Below are positions 49,582 to 61,988 of a stretch of 64,000 nt of DNA, in pieces. The position numbers were made by a program, and so were the translations under genes. The notes below the pieces were generated by a model. It was not told the origin of the DNA. It ran no database searches and saw only the letters and a program-made list of their open reading frames with translations. Positions within the stretch are counted from its first letter, which is position 1, and every line of letters begins with the position of its first letter. This DNA comes from Lethocerus indicus (lineage: Eukaryota; Arthropoda; Insecta; Hemiptera; Belostomatidae). The DNA is taken from NCBI GenBank assembly GCA_019843655.1, contig JACDQD010000011.1:15852604-15916603 (forward strand), written 5' to 3'.

Positions 49582-51455
49582 ATATAATTCCACTTACGAT
49601 ATCAATTTTTGAATGAAGTGTGTCCCTGATAGCTCCTCTAGAATATTCTGTACTTTTCATGTAATTATAATCGGCATTTTTCGTATGTCCCCACAAAATT
49701 GTTTATTCACAATACCGTCCGACTGGTACTTGGCGGGCGCTAAAGTATTACATCTGCGGAACATCATTCGGTGGTACGAAGGGGTTGGCGGGGAACGGGA
49801 GCTTTAACGGTAAGGGAAATATGCGCCTTGTAATTCGGTACGGATATTACTTGTGTGGGCTCGGGTTATTTCGAGTTTGAAATTTCAATAGCGGCGTCCC
49901 CCTCCCTCCATCCCTCCCTCCCTCCCTACACACACAGACACACACACACAGACACACACACACACAGACACGCTCGCACATGAGAGCGTAAGGAGCTTAT
50001 AACTTGGCCTTTGTGAAGAATACGAAACGGGGCGCCGCCGCTGTGGAAAGCCTACCATTAGGACATTCCCTCACTCCACTATACATTCAATATAGTTTCG
50101 TATTGCTCCCTATACCCCAGCCAAACGAGAGTCGCCTTTCGATTCATCTTCTGAAAAGTCACTTTACAATATTTACTCCTTTACGTTCATTATAAATAGA
50201 AATTACATTTAAATAAAAAAATTTGGTAGTAGCTCATTCCTTATTTATTATTCTTATTTCCTAACCTTTTTTAATGTTCTAACAAGTTAAAGGGTTACTT
50301 TTCAGTGGTATTTTCCCCCAACCACAATTGTGGAAAAACTAGTGTTCAATTTAAGCCAGGAGAATCTGCGTATAAACAATTATGACCGAATCCTGAATGC
50401 TCCGCGAGCGCCAACCCGATGCGTTCCCACTTTTATACCTTTCGGCTTTGAACTGGAGAGCGTTATTTGCCGATAGGCCGTGCCCGAGGGCCTGCGGTTC
50501 ACCCGCGTACCCTCCTACGCCACACTGCCCGCGGACCCACCAACCTTCAAACGTCGTCACCCTAACGGGCCCCTGCTCTCAATAAGGTAAATCGTATCAT
50601 CGCCCTTGCCTTATCGTCTTGTCTTTCCATTCGCTTATTTCGACCGCATGCCAGACCTGTATTTTCATCTCTTCTGCGAGAAACTGCCGATGTGCAACTT
50701 TTTCGGCAATTCCACAACCTGAACAATTATAATGAAATTAACGCTATATTTTTTTAATTTTAATTTCACATAGAAAGTAGGTGATCTAGTTGAACGGGCC
50801 GGTGGCCTGATGCACGCTATCGGGCGTCGGTGGGTTATGGCGGTGCCACGCACTCGGTATGGCGTGCCAGCCCCGGGCAAAAACAACAACGAAAACGGCC
50901 CGGGGCTTAACCCCCGTTTTTGTTTTTCCAATTGGAATAGCGCCCTTAAAAAAATTAACGGTCCGCCTTTACCGGACTGAATATTCATTATTAGTTATTA
51001 TTATTCTGCGCCTTTCCCGGCCACCCCTCGCTAAACGCTTCGGAATTCCTGAATTGATAATTCAAAGTGACGGCCGACTAAGTTTCATCACGGCGATCTT
51101 TAAAAGCCATTCTCCACAAATACTTTATTATTTAGGCTGAAGTCTGTGTTCAAAATTAAGCTGTTCCCCGAAGAATACCCGTCCTAAATTTATTTAAAGA
51201 CTACCTTTCACATATAATGGCATCTTCAACCCACTCAGGTGTCGGTTACTCGTCAACACATTAAACAGCATATTTTATTGCTTCGATGCAATTGCGGCAG
51301 TGTCACCTTCATAATTGCGATCAAAAATTTATTTTGTCATTAACTAATATCAATATCAGATGAAATAATCGTTACTCAAACAGACACGAAAGAAGTGGTT
51401 CATTATCAACATACTCTAGAACGTTATCTGATTCAAACAACTTGTATCAACGTAA
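49582..51455. other. unannotated DNA
   Basis: Holds a compound microsatellite (listed separately) and a stretch near 50056-50100 that resembles 48898-48945. No gene recognised; 50400-50580 is GC-rich with opposed frames. Confidence 0.4.
49899..49974. repeat. compound CCCT / CA microsatellite
   Basis: About seven imperfect CCCT units pass directly into a CA run interrupted by AGA at regular intervals. Confidence 0.93.
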
Positions 51456-51459
51456 TTTT

Positions 51460-51785
51460 TAAAAATATAGTATATTTCATTGTATTTAATATTTACACAG
51501 ATTATAAAATGAATCTATGAGAGCAAAGGATGAAATTAGCTTGATTTCTAAAACCAAATATTCTAAATATCGATCTTCCAGTTACGGCGCACATTGATAC
51601 TAACCCGCAACAGGGCTAAGTAATGACGGTCAGGCATTAGCGCCGCGGCTCGTTATTACAGAGAATTCTTTCAACTGGTGAATATGGCAAATCGTGGATT
51701 AATAAGATGATATATTGAACCTTCCCTGTTCGAATAGCGGACCAAACGTTCTTTAAATAAATAATCTTGTACGAATCATACAAAG
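51460..51785 (+). mobile_element. tRNA-derived SINE-like repeat, copy 8 (long form)
   Basis: Plus-strand copy. Body remnants (ATTTACACAGATTATAAAATG, then AATCTATGAGAGC) precede the hairpin at 51584-51646 (outer ACGGCGC with GCGCCG). After the hairpin come GAATTCTTTCAACTGGTGAA, a second B-box-like stretch CTTCCCTGTTCGAATAGCG and AATCTTGTACGAATC. This downstream block aligns with the one after copy 9, so the complete element probably includes it. Confidence 0.7.
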
Positions 51786-51786
51786 A

Positions 51787-52520
51787 TGTTGTATTTGAAC
51801 GAATCATCATGTTTTTTTGGCTCATGGAGTTAAAACAAATATAAATATTTTGATAGAGACCACACAGAAAATTGGATACTTTAATTTATAAATTATTTTA
51901 TTTTAATAAAAGGACTTCTCGTATTACAGAACTCGATACAGTGGCCGTTTGTGGACTTGCATCGGATTAAGGTCAAGTGGAATGTTGTCAAACCCGTATA
52001 AAGGGACGATTTCTCAAGAATTATAAAGAATATGAAACTGTACGCAATGAGATTGGGCGTACCATTTCGGAAATTAAAAACCAACAGGCGTAATTCGTAA
52101 GTCCGAAGGGCACTTGTGCGTAGAACCTCTTTTTGTGAAAGGCGTACGAGAAAGGCAGCGACTAAAAACAAGGACGTTTTTCATCTCTCAACAAAACACT
52201 CGGGGCTTAATGCGTATTTCATTCTTAAAATTGGAAGAGAGCCCCTAAAAGAATTATTCCCCTTTTCCCCGATGTTGTCCACCAGTGGAAAGAAATGCTC
52301 AGAATTATTTATTACTAAGCCCTGTAGTGTTAAAACAAAATGACAAAACGTCTCAATTTCAACGTCCAATATTCGGAAATAATACGTAACTTATTTCAAT
52401 ATTAGGCACCGATTTATTTGTCTATTGGTTGTTACCATAACAATGGGTAAGTGAGTTATTGAACGACCCAATCAACAAATAGAGCTTGTCTTTCCTGGTC
52501 TGTAAATAAAGTAGCTCAAA
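51787..52520. other. unannotated AT-rich spacer
   Basis: No recognised feature. Opposed frames at 51893-52171 and 52116-52369 have no motif. Confidence 0.35.
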
Positions 52521-52521
52521 G

Positions 52522-52980
52522 TAATGGATGGGTAAGAGAGGAAAGGGACTGAACGAGTGGATTAGGATGAGGAGAAAGGCGGGAGTGGAACTTCAGGAAC
52601 GGATTTCGCGACTTCGTCGACTGTCGGTATGTTGAGGTCATGGTGGATTGTGTGGTTAGAAACATACCAGGGAGTATTAAGGATGGTACGAAGGACTTTT
52701 GACTGGAATCTCTGGATGCGAGCGATGTCGGATGTCTCGGTGGAACCCCACAGCTCTATACCGTATGTCCATGTCGGTTTAAGTATCGCTTTGTATATTG
52801 TCAGTTTGTTACTTAAGGTCAATTTTGATGTCCGTTTTAGTAATGGTCTTAAAAGTACCAAATTTTCGGTCTAAGTCGATTGTTTTGAGCCGGGTATGGG
52901 GATTCCACGTGAGTCGTTTGTCCAGTTGGAGCCCAAGATAGCGAGTCTGCTGTTGGGTGGGAATAGGTATGCTAAAGTTT
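52522..52980 (-). mobile_element. Jockey-type LINE fragment F, 3'-truncated
   Basis: The best-preserved coding remnant. On the minus strand, TRYLGLQLDKR (near 52930) is the conserved stretch after the reverse-transcriptase palm. It is followed by LTWNPHTRL, then an uninterrupted 99-codon stretch with LTLSNKLTIYKAILKPTWTY, GIELWGSTETSDIARIQRF, KVLRTILNTPWYVSNHTIHH and NIPTVDEVAKS. A small deletion then breaks the frame. Unlike the other six fragments it lacks the 3' untranslated region and A-rich tail, stopping at 52522, so it was cut at both ends. Confidence 0.92.
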
Positions 52981-52984
52981 TATA

Positions 52985-55900
52985 CATAGATTTATTGATA
53001 TAGTCATTTTAATATATAATATTAAAACGGAGGAATATTTTATAGGAGATGTTAGGGCATAAAACAGTTCGCCCTAAGATTCATTGAATCTTTTCCAGCT
53101 AAATTGAAATAGATCAAAATTAAAATCTGATCCTGGCTGAAGGAATAATTACGCCGAATAGAATTTATTGTATATAGGATTGTGAAGCCCTCCCCCGCCA
53201 CCAAAGTCACGATTCTTCTTTTTCAGCAGTGTCCCCTTTAACAAGGAGCTGAATAATAAAGCCCCGGCTCCATTGTGCGCTTTTTTCCCATTGTCAAAAA
53301 AAAAAGGTATACTTCCAGTCTCCTCCCGTTGGAGAACTGCAGCGGCCCGAAGGACAATGCCTATCGCGCGATCCTGGGGGATAGGGTCGCCGGCGCCATG
53401 AATCATCAAAGTAGTTGATGTTCTCCGATGCAAAATTCCATTACGGGGCAATTAAAGTCTTTGAATTTTTCAGCCTCAATTCTCCTCGCGGGATAATCTC
53501 CTGTCGGGGAAAAAAGACGGGGAAACTAGCTTAAAAGGAAAAACTCCCTTTTAGCGACACCGGAGAGATTTACAATTCAGAGCCGATAACGCACCCCAAT
53601 TCTTAATCTCAACTTAGGATATGTAAAAGACGCGTTAAATATATTTAAAGCAAACAGGGAATGAAGCTAAGCGCTTTGGTCCAGGAATATGACGAACATA
53701 CACGCAAATATATCTGACTAGTAATTAGGTGAATTGCAATTTTCCTCTTTGAATATTCAGTCATCAAGACTGTCCAACATGTCTAATCCACCTTAATGGG
53801 GCCTATTTTCCCATTTACACCGCTTAAAATTTTTTTCCTTGCAGGGTATATAGGAAATGTTCAAACAGCACACTGGAAATGTATGATACATATCATATAT
53901 TGTAGGAGACATTTTCTTCTTTATTTTTTTTTAAGGTCGCAATTATGTTTTGATTTATGCGCCCTAAGAGATATTTAATATAGTTGATATCAATATGATT
54001 GACAGTAGCATTTCAGCCTCACTACTGAAGAGAAACCGAAACCTGGCGGGAATAGAGATTGTACGACTGATGATATACTAAACCTTTATACAAAAATTTA
54101 CGTCGACTCGACCCTATTGATTATTAATATCCGAATACTTCCCATTCACCCCCAAACAATAACAGCGGACGTATAATGAAAGGGGTGTCTTGTTTCAAAA
54201 CACAATGGAACATCGCTCATGAAATGCTAAACGAGGCTGTATAATGAGGTACATTTCCATGTTTAAAATTACCACCCCCGCCCACGAGAGCTCTCGGGGG
54301 TTTCTTTCCGGGTCATGTCTTCGCAAAACAGTAAGAGTCAATGACGTTCAGTCCCCTCGGTCCTACACTTTCTCCTTTCCTCGCCGGCTTTCAGTTCGAC
54401 AGTAACGACGACGGTCTCTCCCTCCACCCGGGAACGGACCCAGAAGCAACAACTACGCCGGGTAATTTTGATAATTCAAATTGACAATTGAAATCCATTT
54501 TGGCACAGACGAAGCGCCCTTTATGTCCGTTCCGTTGGAACAAGTAAATTGAAAACTTAAAAATAAACCGTCATCGAGTATATATACGCACAATAGTAAG
54601 TAAGACGGGAATTTCATAATAATATTGCGTTAAAACATAATACATCAATATTACGATAATAATAGGATCACACTTCTCGGCCTTTAAATACAAATCTTTT
54701 ATTGGGACTGCGGACAGCGGAAGGAGCCAAGTTTTAATGGGCGACTCAGTTCCAAAAACAACCGGTTTTTGGGTCCACCTCGTGGACCCCCCCGGGCTAT
54801 ACCACCCGGAGCGGCGACGCGACCCGGAGTTTGGCGATTTATAAGTTGAGTCATTAAAGGGAACGTTGCTCGGTTGGGCGTTGCCTCGGGGAGACATGTA
54901 CCTTGTTAGGGACGAGCCGGAAGAGAGCTAGAGGGAGGGAGATGGAGGGAGAAAGTGAGAGAGAGAGAGAGAGAGACTTGAACCCAACAACCCTTTCCCG
55001 ATCGGTGCTACCTCTGGCTTGGAACAGAAAGGGCAAGTTTGCCGCTGGGACAGCCCTCTTGATAACATTTAGGTAAATCACCGGGGTCTCTTGTTGGGAA
55101 GCACCGAAATTTTGCCTGCCAATGTTCCCGCCTTGTACTAATTATGAGGCCGAATAGTTAGTCCGCATTCAACAAAATTTAATTAAAAGAAAGTTCGTAA
55201 TAGAAACTTTCAGATACCGGAATACTATTGGGTACACTTCGTTGAAATTCTACTCACTTTCCTTGTAATTTTGCTTTCTCGGACCTTATAATTAGCGCTC
55301 TATTATTTCATTTTTCTTTCAGTTATAAGGATTAATGTATTTTTTCGAGAATATTTGGAATATCAAAGCTCTTAATTTTCCGCTTTGACCGGTCTTGATT
55401 TCTTCGCCATCTTTATGATCGAATTCATGATCGATTGCCACAACTTAGGTATATACGTCTAATTTGCTTCCATTATCCCGCTCTAGCAACCTATATTTTC
55501 ATAACTATGTTTACACAACGTGTATTAGACACTCATTCTTAGAAGAGAAGGACTCTTAGGTTTCTCTCGGACCTACTTTAGCGATTGGAAAAGGGTAAGG
55601 AGAGCGGGAGGGAGCTGCCCAACAGTCGCGCCGAGTTGGGTGCGAGGGCGGCCACAGAACCGTATATCATCCGCGGGATAAATTGTAAGCAACAGTCAAC
55701 TTCTTTACTGAGAGAGAGAGGAGGAGAGAGACAGAAGGCGAGAATACCGAGAGGCCGAGTGGGAGGGTCGGCCGGATATAATTTATGCGAAATAAAATTA
55801 AATTCGAGGTAAGGGCTGAAGGGGAGGCGGCGGAGAGAACCCTCCGGCGCTTTCCGCCTTCACCCCACCGTCGCGGCCCCCTCGCCCACTACTTGAAATA

Positions 55901-57045
55901 TTTCCGACATTGACTGCATATTATATGAACTTGGAATGTAAATAACAAGGCGGACGTTTATTAAAACGTGCGGTCCCGGAGAGTTCTACCGAAACCGCCC
56001 AACCCTCACAACGTCAAGTTCGACCGTTGAAGTCTAGAAAATTTTCGTTAGTTTCGATATCAGTGTAATTTCCTCGGAAATTCCCGACAATCCCTCTCCA
56101 ATATTTTATCCAACATCGCATGGTTTCATTGAAAACGCATTTAATAAATTCAACCTCGAGTCTCAAAATACCTAGATTTTACCTATTCCTTTTGGTTAGG
56201 TTCTCTGTACGTAAATTCTTTACGTTAGTATGAGTTTGAACGGAATTTCGTTTCGAAATGCGAAAATAAAAATCGTAAAACGACTAACGGAATTATTTTG
56301 AGCTAAAATATTCGCCTCAACGTTAAATACACTCGTTAGGAATGTCGCCCCTAGATGCTCACTCCGGTTTAATGACGGGAGTAGTACTTAACATTGCCAG
56401 TATTAAATACCCTTTACAAAAAATTCCTCATTAAATACCTTTCCAATTACCGGCTTGGCGAGAAGGAAATATGTATCAAAAGACAAACGGAAACGGAAGA
56501 TTTTCTATATACTACGTGGGGTAAAAATAATAAAAAAAAAGAGTTATAATTAAAGCGGCGGGAGCGCGACACAAGGCTTAACCCCTGTACAGAGTACGGG
56601 CAGGTGAATATGACCCTGGCCGATGTCAAGTATTCATGAGGTGGAAAGGTACACCCCCGACAGGGTTGTGGTGGCGGGGGGTAGGCTTCCTCTCTCTTAA
56701 TCCGAGTCCGCTAAGCAACGGGCCGCCGTCTAATGTAAGAAATAGGGTGCCCCCCCCGGCGAGTTAATAAGGTTCTCTCGGGGGCGCCCTGCCCGCCATT
56801 GAAAAATTTATAAAGGCCTTCCGGATTAAGTGGGCCGTCGGAAAAGCTTTACAATGATCAAAGCGACACACTCTTCCGGCGAGATGAAATGTAAATGCGA
56901 TCCTCGACTGTCCGAACAGTATTTCTGCAGGTGCATCGATAACACCCCCGACGTAAACCTTAAATCCATTCAGGATATTGCATTTAGTCAACTCCTGTTT
57001 GTTGAAATTCGCAATTGAAATCAAATACATCCGACTCCCCCGCCG
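52985..57045. other. unannotated DNA
   Basis: Contains GA-rich tracts (54920-54976, listed separately, and near 55710-55735) and GC-rich stretches at 54280-54470, 55800-55890 and 56640-56780. No gene or dispersed repeat recognised. Confidence 0.4.
54920..54976. repeat. GA-rich microsatellite
   Basis: Imperfect GAGGGA and GA units ending in a pure GA run of about 20 bases. Confidence 0.9.
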
Positions 57046-57048
57046 CGG

Positions 57049-57602
57049 TTTTTTTTTCACCTTTTATTTTGTGTACAACCAATTACAGTATAATTATGTG
57101 TACAAATGTTGAATGTATATTTCTCGCTCGAATGACTCGATAAAAGAGACCACCCATTGACTTTTCACACGTGAACAGTTTACGGCTTCGGACCAAGTAG
57201 ATCTCTAGGCCGGCGGCGTTTAAGCCGACGCGGGGGGGGATAATGGATGGGTAAGAGAGGAAAGGGACTGAGCGAGTGGATCAGGATGAGGAGAAAGGCG
57301 GGAGTGGAACTTCGGGAACCGGGATTTTGCGACTTCGTCGACTGTCGGTATGTTGAGGTCATGGTGGATTGTCTGGTTAGAAACATACCGGGGAGCATTA
57401 AGGATGGTACGATGCACTTTTGACTGGAATCTCTGGATGTCGGATTTCTTGGCGGAACCCCATAGGTCTATTCCGTAAGTCCATGTCGGTTTTAATATAC
57501 GATTTGTACATTATCAGTTTGTCGTTTATTGTAAGTTTTGATGTCCTTTTCAAAAGAGGTCTCAACAGTCCAAATTTGCGATTTAGATCTGTTCTTTTCA
57601 GT
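57049..57602 (-). mobile_element. Jockey-type LINE fragment G, subfamily 2
   Basis: Minus-strand copy with an intact 3' end at 57049 and the usual C-terminal region (DEVAKSRFPKFHSRLSPHPD, HPLSPP). Upstream blocks read LKRTDLNRKFGLLRPLLKRT and LTINDKL. After the shared IELWG region, frameshifts and a deletion of about 12 bases remove the equivalent of NIARI. It groups with fragment E by the AAGAAATCCGACATC-type block (KKSDI instead of TETSD). The 203-codon plus-strand frame at 57420-58031 is antisense to it for its first third and is not a gene. Confidence 0.9.
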
Positions 57603-57604
57603 TT

Positions 57605-58673
57605 TGTCAGCCCCAGTAGCGAACTGAATTTTCATGAATTGCAAACGATAAGCCATGTATATGGAGTAACCGAGTTGAAAGAGATCACGGTATCGTTCTT
57701 ACTGTATTATGCGTACGGACTTACTAAGAGAGTAGCATTCGAAAATATATCTCGGATAAACAGCGGCATAACGTGTAGTCGAGATTTAAACGCACAGACT
57801 CAACCTCAATTTTCTCTCTTCTTGGCCAGATTAGAGTGGCTGACAATCTGCCAAGTAACCCGCAGTGTGGGGGTGGCTTATCTTATTCTTCCCGTTTTAC
57901 GACTCGGCGCGAAAACAGGGGGCCCTGCGTCCGTCCCTCGGCGACTCCGTTTTGACCCCGTAATAAGGGGACACAAAAACAAAGGAAAAAAGGGAAGAGC
58001 TCAAAACGGGTGGAATCTGGAGGAGGGATAAACAAAATTCCCCGGCCAATTTATGCCGATGACTCCGGCCCGGGTATATCCGGCAGGCTTGGGAAAATTG
58101 GGGGGTGGAAACGGAGAAAGAGAGAGACGGAAAGATTGGCTAACGCCACCAGTCGAAACGCGTTTAGTGTCCAACCCCCTAAGTGTCCCCCTATTTGGCC
58201 GAAACTACCCGCCGATTGTGCCCCGGGATTTACCTTCAGCTGTAAACACCATCCGACAAACCATGAAGACATACTACACGACTATTTATTTAAATGTTAA
58301 TCATACCACTTAAGGCCTGTGGGACAAAATCTTGTAGTTCACTTTAAATTACCAAATTCATTCCCCAATTTACATATATAGAACAATCACATACTAGTGC
58401 GACGTGTGCAATATGGACTTTCGATATTGCTACTTATGCTGTCATCTTTTTTATAAACACAAAGAGCTGGATATTTCATTTGCTTTATATTTTATGTATT
58501 ATATGACAACACTCAATAGTTTTAACACTTTTGTTTGTACATCAGACCTTAAATTTCGGTCTTTTTTAAACCCGCTATGTAAACAACTCGTTAAGCCTCT
58601 TATTAACTACATAGGGCTCAGTACGAATGTTTCTGTGAACAAAACGCAATTTTATAACATTCGAAGTGAATTC

Positions 58674-58675
<2 letters not shown>
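57605..58675. other. unannotated DNA
   Basis: GC-leaning at 57900-58220, AT-rich after 58300. Three overlapping frames at 58010-58313 lie on both strands with no motif. Confidence 0.35.

Positions 58676-58676
<1 letters not shown>

Positions 58677-58728
<52 letters not shown>
58677..58728. repeat. (TA)26 microsatellite
   Basis: The longest TA run in the window, pure over about 52 bases. The open frame crossing it (58404-58883) owes its tyrosine-isoleucine stretch to this repeat. Confidence 0.97.
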
Positions 58729-58729
<1 letters not shown>

Positions 58730-59001
58730 GTCGTTAATTAAACGACGGTCGGCCCTAGTTTTATTTATATTTCAGAAATTAAACTCAAAAAGCCCCTGTA
58801 GGGAAGTTGGGGGTCCGTCAGATCTCCGATATTTCTCCGGAGAGTCCGTATATCAAAGGGTTCGGAGGCCGCAATTAAACTGAAACTCGAAGTAGGATTA
58901 CATTGGATTTTACGAGCGGAAAATTTTACGAATCGCCCCCGGCAGGCGTAGACTTTAATAAATAACGGCCGAGATGTCTGGGGCCAGGCCCGGGGGTTTA
59001 T

Positions 59002-59006
<5 letters not shown>

Positions 59007-59060
<54 letters not shown>
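59007..59060. repeat. (GA)27 microsatellite
   Basis: Pure GA dinucleotide run of 54 bases with a polypurine plus strand, able to form triplex DNA in principle. Confidence 0.97.
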
Positions 59061-59063
<3 letters not shown>

Positions 59064-59464
59064 AGTGAGAGGGGCCGGCCTTTCGTTACACGCTTCAACG
59101 GCCACCGATAAATGTCGCGGGCAAAACCAATCTTATTTATGACATCGGCGCGGCCTAAATGATTATGTAGACCCTCCCGATCCGGGAGAGGTTGGGCTCG
59201 TTGGGACCGGCCTCCATCTACCCAAACGGAAGGGCAGGCGTAGATACCGCCAATGGATATCTCCTCTACGAAGTAAAGGGAGCGTTTTAGTCTAGATATT
59301 CAAATGGAAGTTCTCCTAGATCTTACTGTGAGAGTTGTAGCGGGTAACGAACCCACGAATCTCAGATTCCTTAAAACATTAAAATAGGTTTAAGGAAATA
59401 TTTAATTAAAGGTTATTCGCAAAGTCGCCTGCGAATAGGGTCCGTTAAAACCATAATAAAGCCT

Positions 59465-59777
59465 AAATCAGGGCTCCGAGTTCGATGTTTTCATCAATTA
59501 GATTATTTTATCAATCCACGAGAACCTCGAATGAAAACAATATAATTTTACAAAAATTTGTCCAAAACTTTGAACCTTTTTCTAGTTACGGCGCACTTGA
59601 TACTGACCCGCAACGTTGCACAGCAATGAAGGTTAGGCGTTAGCGCCGCGGCTCTTAATTATGCAGAATTATTTCAACTGGTGGACGAATAAGACCCTAA
59701 CCTGAACATTCCGTGTTCCAATTCCGATGTGGGACCGAATTTCCTTCTATTTTGAAATCTTATACGAATCGTATTTT
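59465..59777 (+). mobile_element. tRNA-derived SINE-like repeat, copy 9 (long form)
   Basis: Plus-strand copy showing the whole layout. A decayed B-box head (GGGCTCCGAGTTCGATG near 59480) comes first, then the body (TCAATTAGATTATTTTATCA, ATCCACGAGAACCTCGAATG). The hairpin follows at 59588-59649 with outer ACGGCGC/GCGCCG, inner CTGACC/GGTTAG and apical TTGC-ACA-GCAA. Downstream are GCAGAATTATTTCAACTGG, a second B-box-like stretch ATTCCGTGTTCCAATTCCG and TCTTATACGAATCG. The downstream block aligns with copy 8. Confidence 0.73.
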
Positions 59778-61985
59778 GTCCCCGAAATCGATCACACCGG
59801 AGGGGTATTCAGTCAAGTGTATCCAGGAAACAATAGACAAAATAGACGCGGGAGAATTTTTCATAGCCGATGCGATCCCTTTTATTGCCTTTACGGCCGA
59901 TCGGGTTGGATGAAAGTTACGATTTCATTTGGAAAATGAAATTCGGCGTGAAATCGCTTCCGAGTGGAGGCGCGACAGATACGGATCCCCCATATAACCG
60001 GCTTATCCATCAAAACCGGCAGTGTGTTTAATCTAGGAAAGCGTCTAGGGGGGTAAACCCCGCCAGTGGCCTACAACGGGGGTATTCCCATTTCATTAAT
60101 AAGACTACTGTCGAAAGCCCGCCCCCCCCGCCCCCACCCCGACGCCAGACACGAAATAGGAAAAAAAAATTTGGCCAATCCATCAATAGATCTCCGAGCG
60201 GGGACGGACCCTCCCCCCACTGTTACACGGCTCAGCACTCGGCGCCTTTGACGTTGATTAATAGCCGCTAATAACGCGAACGACGGACGAATGTCCGTAA
60301 GAGGAAGACCTCTTAACTCCTCAGCGTATCCCCTAATTGGAACGTGTGGGGGGGGGGGAGGGATAAGGGGGGACGTTCACTTAGGGGTTGTTGCGAATTC
60401 GCATTACAAGCGGAGGGGCCGTCCGATATCAGAAAAGAAATTTGGATGGGGTGGCAATCATTGGTATTAAAGAAGCCAATAAATCCAAGAGGCTAGAGAG
60501 CCCGTGCGGTCGTTTAAAATGATTTATTTGCTTCCGCCACTCCTACTGCAGTCCACAGCGAGTGGCAATTTAATTCCCGGATCTATCGCAGTTGTCCTAT
60601 TTGTTGTAAAGCTACTTGCCTTAGCCATTGGAAACCCAACTGGAACGAGTAACGTAACTGGAACCCGATATAATTCACTTCGATAGTATTTTTCGTAGTA
60701 ACGATGTCCCATTGAAAAGTACAAATATAAAGTCACCGTTCTCAATGCAATTTGTGAGATACCACTCATATCTTCCAGGAGAATTAATTAAATGGGAATT
60801 CTTAATTAGCAGGTTGTTGTCCTAAATGCGCCCCTGACACAGTGAAGAATTACCGTTCACTGGAGGGAATCAAAGAGGAGGAAGGCAAACTCGTGCCTAT
60901 AAAATCAGCTGCCCTTAAAGCACGTACTGAGGCATGTTGAGCGCGTCCTCTTTCCTAGATCAGTACAGATTTTCGGATGAGGGAATTTCTGCAAGGTCGA
61001 AGAATTAAGCGGGCCGATAATTAGGTGTATCCCGAAAACGGTAACCGAGCGAGAGCTGTTGGAACGGTTCAGACTCCGCCACCCAGTTAAGCCCCCCTCT
61101 GTGTTTGTCTTCAAAACTACTTCACCGCTCGGTGTTTAAGCCCATGATGACTCTCCCTACCCCCCCCCCTCCGTTCACGATCAAGAGGAATGCCACCGCT
61201 TTTAAAATCTTGTTAAAACGCCTTTAGGTCGCAGACAAAATTATTACTTCACGATATTTCAATTTTGGGATATTTATATTCGGTAATATTAAACCCGTCT
61301 TTTTTTAAATGAGATTACGTCTGGGAATTGAATACTGAAATTCGCAGAAACATGAGAAACACTAACGAAGACTATGTTAGGGGCGGGAGGAGGGGGACTT
61401 AATAAAAGTGCACCCCAACCATAATAATTTCGGGAACCTCTATGCATAATGTAAGCGAAAAAAAAACGGCCGTCATAGAAATGTCGCGTTCGACGTCCAA
61501 TCGCATTTTTCCACCCTCCTCCCCGCATATTTATTTAGCATTTTTTCCGTGTTCATGTTGGGGTAACACCGGCTTCTCCCCTCGAACAGTAGGGTAACCG
61601 CTCAGCCCGTCCCCTCACCGCACGCCGGTAAAAATGTATTAAGAATTTAGTATTCACGGCGCGTACCCAATTATCGAATTGGTGACGCGGGTTTATTTTG
61701 GGCCGAAACCGGGGCCCGGAGGGGGACCGGAGGGAGAGGCCTATTAATTCATTAGTTGTCCATGTAGAAGAGGGAGCGCCCCATAGGAATCGATCCGTTG
61801 TTTAGTTATGTAACCAGTAAATTTGTTGTTTTGAATACCGAAATTATTTTCTATTTACATTTATCGATATTTACCCCATTCACAAACATACTAAATTGTT
61901 TGATAAATAAGCAGGGCTATCTGTTAAACGTAATTCTAGACGGAAACTAGAAAACACCCTTTAGCTAAATCAGGAGCTAATGCTT
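59778..61985. other. unannotated DNA
   Basis: C-rich at 60120-60145, G11 run at 60348-60358 and C run near 61161-61169. Opposed frames at 60504-60769 include a hydrophobic N-terminus on the plus strand, but no domain. No repeat family recognised. Confidence 0.4.
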
Positions 61986-61988
61986 TAG

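Noticed and set aside
57420..58031. Longest open frame in the window (203 codons, plus strand)
   Set aside because: Its first third is antisense to LINE fragment G and the rest has no domain. Several antisense-LINE frames of this kind occur (also 15084-15602 and 52629-52874).
58404..58883. 159-codon frame with a tyrosine-isoleucine repeat
   Set aside because: The repeat is translation of the TA microsatellite at 58677-58728; the rest is AT-rich low complexity.
60504..60769. Opposed short frames, one with a signal-peptide-like start
   Set aside because: Only 60 and 81 codons, on opposite strands of the same DNA, no cysteine pattern or processing site.
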